DNA of 16,720 bases, from assembly GCA_041689995.1 (NCBI GenBank), contig JBDNFD010000161.1, positions 1 to 16,720 of the forward strand, written 5' to 3'. This DNA is from DASSWG01 sp041689995 (GTDB lineage: Bacteria > Bacteroidota > Bacteroidia > Flavobacteriales > Flavobacteriaceae). Both the position numbers and the translations under genes were made by a program. The notes below the pieces were generated by a model. The model was not told the origin of the DNA and searched no databases. It worked only from the letters and a program-made list of their open reading frames with translations. Shown here one piece after another: positions 13,873 through 16,720 of the stretch. Positions within the stretch are counted from its first letter, which is position 1. Each line of letters starts with the position of its first letter.

Positions 13873-16599
13873 ATGCTTGAAATAAGAAAAGGTACAGCCG
13901 CTAAAAATTATGAAAATACGTTTTTTCGAGAGTTCGCAGAAAACCTTAAAAATCTTTTTGACAAGTATTCGCTCAACGGACTTCTAATTGCAAACTCTGA
14001 ATGTGAATCGGATAAAAGACTTCAAATAGACGCTTTGCTTCTAACCCAAAATGCAGTTTGTATAATTGACTTCAAAAATTTTGATGGCAAAATCACTCTA
14101 CCAAAAAATGCAAAATCAGAATTTGAATTTGGTAAATGGACTAACCAAAAAGGTGACATCATTAAAGGAGGAAGTTCAATAAACCCATTTGTCCAGCTTA
14201 AAAACCAGAAAGAAAAATTCATTAATGTTTTTGATAAAAATATAAAGAGTAAACTACCAAAAGCTGATTTATTCAATCCATTTCATACTGTTCGAGCAGT
14301 TTGTTTTCAAAAGGAAATTGAATTAATAGGCTCAATTCCTTCCAAAGAAGAATTGAATTTCTTCATAATTGACAAGAGTAATTATCTTGAAAAAATCAGA
14401 GACATCATAGACATTACAGACAAAGAAGTTTCTTTATCAAACGATTCATTTGATTTATTCAAAGAGGTTTTCCGTGCGGACAAATTCGATTTGAATGAAT
14501 TGTATGAAGAAACAGTCAATTATAATGACTATTCGACAGAGTTGGATTTTGAGAATTTGTACTCTGACCAAAAATCTGCATTAAAAGAGATTACTTCTTT
14601 TATTAAGTCGGATGAAGGACAAATCTTTATACTTCAAGGAACTTCTTTAAGTGGTAAAACTCATTTGATTCCTTTCATTCAAGACATTGCGTTTAATAAC
14701 AACATTTCGGAAGTTAAGTTATTTGCATCTTCTGCAAGAATTGCTAACAATTTACTTAAAGACAGTAATTTAGAATTCAATAGTATGTATTCTCATATTT
14801 ACGGTGGAACGAGCCAAGAAGAAAAAGAAACCGAAACAGATGAAGACAATAAAGAAACTATTGATTTAGAGATAGTTCCTTTAAAAAAATGTGATGACGT
14901 AGAGGAAACGATTTTTATAATTGATGAATCGCATTTAATTTCCGACAACTACCATCAATCAATTGATTTAAGGTTTGGTTCAGGAAAATTACTTGAAGAC
15001 TTCATTGCATTTTCGGATATAAAAACAACAAAAAGGAAATTGATTTTTGTTGGAGACAGCTTTCAACTGTCTATTGGAAAAAAAGAGGAAAGTGCTTTAA
15101 ATCCAGCTTATTTAGAGGAAAAGTACGAATGCAAAACAAGAGCATTTCAACTGATAGATAAAGAAACTAAATCGGAGCTTGTTAAACAAGCTCTTACAGC
15201 AGTCAACTGCATAAGACAAGAACGATTTAACAACTTATCTTTTAAAATTGGAGATAGTTTCAACAAAATTCAAAAGACAGATTTACTTCCTTTAATTTCA
15301 AATAGCTTAAAAACCAACCCGAGCACTCATTTATTGAGCTTCTCAAATTATGATGCCCAAAAAATTAACTTTTGGATAAAAAAATCCATTCTAAAAAATG
15401 GTTCAGATTTATCCGCAAATGATTTAATGATATTTGGAAACAACATTCGTGTTGAAGATGAAAATGACCCATTTGCAGAACCAAAAAAAATCTACAATGG
15501 GCAATTTGGAACGGTCACAAATGTTTCAAATCCAATAGTAAAGAAAGATAAGTTAATTACCCCTTTGACATTTAGAGAAGTAAATATTTCGCTTCAAGAT
15601 ACAGGGCACAATTTGAAATTTTTCAGTTTTGAGAATTTCAGATTAAGTGATAAAGGCGAATTATCAAAAGACGAAACAATTTCATATAAAATCCTTTTAA
15701 ATCAACTTGCAGAAAAAGAGTTAGAGAATTTTAAAAGCGGAAAACTTCATTCAGATGATGAATTAGCAGAACTTTTGAAAAGATTAGAAAAAGGCGAAAG
15801 GGTAAAAACTAAAGTAAATAGGAAGGTTCAAAAGTTATTGAGCAATATGCCTTCGTCAGAATTTTACCAATACAAAAATTCTGCACAATTAAGATTTGGT
15901 TGGGCTTTAACAGTTCATAAAGCAATGTCATATAAATGGGATGAAGTCTTTTTCAATGTCGAAACAGGAGGAGGTAAAACTAATGAAACGTATTTTAAGT
16001 GGATTTACACAGGTTTAATAAGAGCTACTAAAAAAGTTAATCTAATAAACTATGAACCGATAAATCCATTTATGAAATTAAGTTTTAATGAAAGAAACCC
16101 ATTAATTGAAGATAACGGTTCCTTTTACTTTATTGCAGATACACATTCCATATTAAGTAGAGAAGATTCAATAATTTGTGATAAATACAATTTTCCTAAT
16201 AACGACACCACAAATATAGCTTTCCAAATTTATCAATATTTAGAAAACATATTAGTTCTTCACAAAATTAAAATTAACAATATAACTCATCATAGTAGTC
16301 AGGAGGTTTATGAAGTTTCTGACCAAAAGAACAACAAAGCAAGGATTTCAATTTACTATAGAAACAATGGGCAAGTTCGTTTTCCTTCAGTCCAATCTGA
16401 ACAAGCTAATTTCCAGAATAGATTAGAAGAAATTACTCTTGAAAAAGTAAGCATTTCAAATTTCGATTTTATTAAGGATAATTGGAGAAGTGAAAGTTAT
16501 ATAATGCTTAACAAAGAATTACGTTCAAAGAATATTAGCATACTTTATATAATTCAAAGTTCTTATAAAGATACTATCAAAATTATTAGTGTCCGATAA
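13873..16599 (+). CDS. NERD nuclease - SF1 helicase fusion, candidate anti-phage protein
   Basis: A 908-residue single-gene unit. The N-terminal NERD domain (about 10-170) has the PD-(D/E)xK-type site: D53 in QIDALLL, D66-x-K68 in IIDFKN, and NPFVQ (104-108). A superfamily 1 helicase/ATPase core follows: Walker A GTSLSGKT (256-263), Walker B IIDESH (D351, E352), motif III VGDSFQL (393-399), motif V-like TVHKAMSYKWDE (680-691) and motif VI-like YTGLIRATKK (712-721). An acidic insert (about 314-332) separates motif I from Walker B. Residues about 780-908 form an extra domain I cannot assign. The gene is much AT-richer than the core genes (17 and 16 G+C in the 60-base lines at 14581 and 16261), ends in an intrinsic terminator and adjoins an IS, all signs of transfer. 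Nuclease-helicase fusions of this type (compare Nhi) act in phage defence; that role is inferred here. Confidence 0.85.
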   Translation: MLEIRKGTAAKNYENTFFREFAENLKNLFDKYSLNGLLIANSECESDKRLQIDALLLTQNAVCIIDFKNFDGKITLPKNAKSEFEFGKWTNQKGDIIKGGSSINPFVQLKNQKEKFINVFDKNIKSKLPKADLFNPFHTVRAVCFQKEIELIGSIPSKEELNFFIIDKSNYLEKIRDIIDITDKEVSLSNDSFDLFKEVFRADKFDLNELYEETVNYNDYSTELDFENLYSDQKSALKEITSFIKSDEGQIFILQGTSLSGKTHLIPFIQDIAFNNNISEVKLFASSARIANNLLKDSNLEFNSMYSHIYGGTSQEEKETETDEDNKETIDLEIVPLKKCDDVEETIFIIDESHLISDNYHQSIDLRFGSGKLLEDFIAFSDIKTTKRKLIFVGDSFQLSIGKKEESALNPAYLEEKYECKTRAFQLIDKETKSELVKQALTAVNCIRQERFNNLSFKIGDSFNKIQKTDLLPLISNSLKTNPSTHLLSFSNYDAQKINFWIKKSILKNGSDLSANDLMIFGNNIRVEDENDPFAEPKKIYNGQFGTVTNVSNPIVKKDKLITPLTFREVNISLQDTGHNLKFFSFENFRLSDKGELSKDETISYKILLNQLAEKELENFKSGKLHSDDELAELLKRLEKGERVKTKVNRKVQKLLSNMPSSEFYQYKNSAQLRFGWALTVHKAMSYKWDEVFFNVETGGGKTNETYFKWIYTGLIRATKKVNLINYEPINPFMKLSFNERNPLIEDNGSFYFIADTHSILSREDSIICDKYNFPNNDTTNIAFQIYQYLENILVLHKIKINNITHHSSQEVYEVSDQKNNKARISIYYRNNGQVRFPSVQSEQANFQNRLEEITLEKVSISNFDFIKDNWRSESYIMLNKELRSKNISILYIIQSSYKDTIKIISVR

Positions 16600-16627
16600 A
16601 AAAAGCCTCAATAATTGAGGCTTTTTT
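16598..16627 (+). terminator. Intrinsic terminator of the NERD-helicase gene
   Basis: GCCTCAA (16605-16611) pairs with TTGAGGC (16615-16621) around a TAA loop, preceded by seven A and followed by six T. The A tract starts inside the stop codon. The A/T flanks make it potentially bidirectional, insulating the gene from the adjacent insertion sequence. Confidence 0.9.
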
Positions 16628-16666
16628 CGTATATAGAAGAATTAATCTCTGACCAAAAATTCAACT

Positions 16667-16720
16667 ATGGGTAAAAGTACTATTTTTTTCGGACAGCCGA
16701 TATTCAGTCAAATGATAGGT
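16667..16720 (+). mobile_element. Start of an IS4-type (DUF4372) transposase gene, cut by the window edge
   Basis: From the ATG at 16667 the frame stays open to the edge for 18 codons and reads MGKSTIFFGQPIFSQMIG. This closely resembles the N termini I recall for Bacteroidota IS4-family transposases with a DUF4372 domain (GKSTFF.GQPIF.Q). The terminal inverted repeat and target duplication should lie between 16628 and 16666 but cannot be defined without the other end. Only the first residues are visible, so the family call is tentative. Confidence 0.6.

Noticed and set aside
1..16720. CRISPR array
   Set aside because: No regularly spaced repeats of 25-40 bases were found; the only tandem repeats are 7-base units.

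Overview
The window reads as chromosome of a flavobacterium (Bacteroidota, probably Flavobacteriaceae). The reasons are the protein families (radC followed by a DUF7033/deacetylase-like gene and a YjjG phosphatase, DUF4301, the enolase and citrate synthase types), the lack of strong Shine-Dalgarno sequences, and several upstream boxes fitting the Bacteroidota -7 promoter element TAnnTTTG. No rRNA, tRNA or CRISPR array was seen.

Layout. Bases 3-116 hold the 3' tail of an unidentified plus-strand gene. Bases 141-2831 are a minus-strand operon: radC, a deacetylase-fold protein that appears to have lost its catalytic residues, and a YjjG-type nucleotidase. Bases 2993-6723 are three plus-strand metabolic genes: eno, gltA (with its own terminator) and a guanidino-hydrolase of the DDAH family. 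ahcY is on the minus strand (6769-8085). A divergent plus-strand run follows (8169-12398): a phosphopantetheinyl transferase, a small thiamine-binding YkoF-like protein, a PnuC-family vitamin transporter, a NadR-like P-loop kinase, a DUF4301 protein that looks like a nucleotidyltransferase, and the ribosome-rescue hydrolase arfB. tpiA (minus) converges on arfB.

Upstream of tpiA the character changes. Bases 13376-13872 contain a startless coding remnant, a second short ORF interrupted by a run of ten G, and a large imperfect inverted repeat. Then comes a 908-residue, AT-rich, single-gene unit with its own terminator. It encodes an N-terminal NERD (PD-(D/E)xK-type) nuclease domain fused to a superfamily 1 helicase and an unassigned C-terminal region. 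The window ends in the first codons of what looks like an IS4-type (DUF4372) transposase. I read 13193-16720 as an accessory island, with the NERD-helicase as a candidate single-protein anti-phage or anti-plasmid system of the nuclease-helicase kind.

The core genes cover glycolysis (eno, tpiA), TCA cycle entry (gltA), the methyl cycle (ahcY), cofactor uptake and attachment (PPTase, PnuC cluster) and housekeeping. Two arrays of a related heptamer (consensus about YWAMAGC) lie directly after eno and after the DDAH-family gene.
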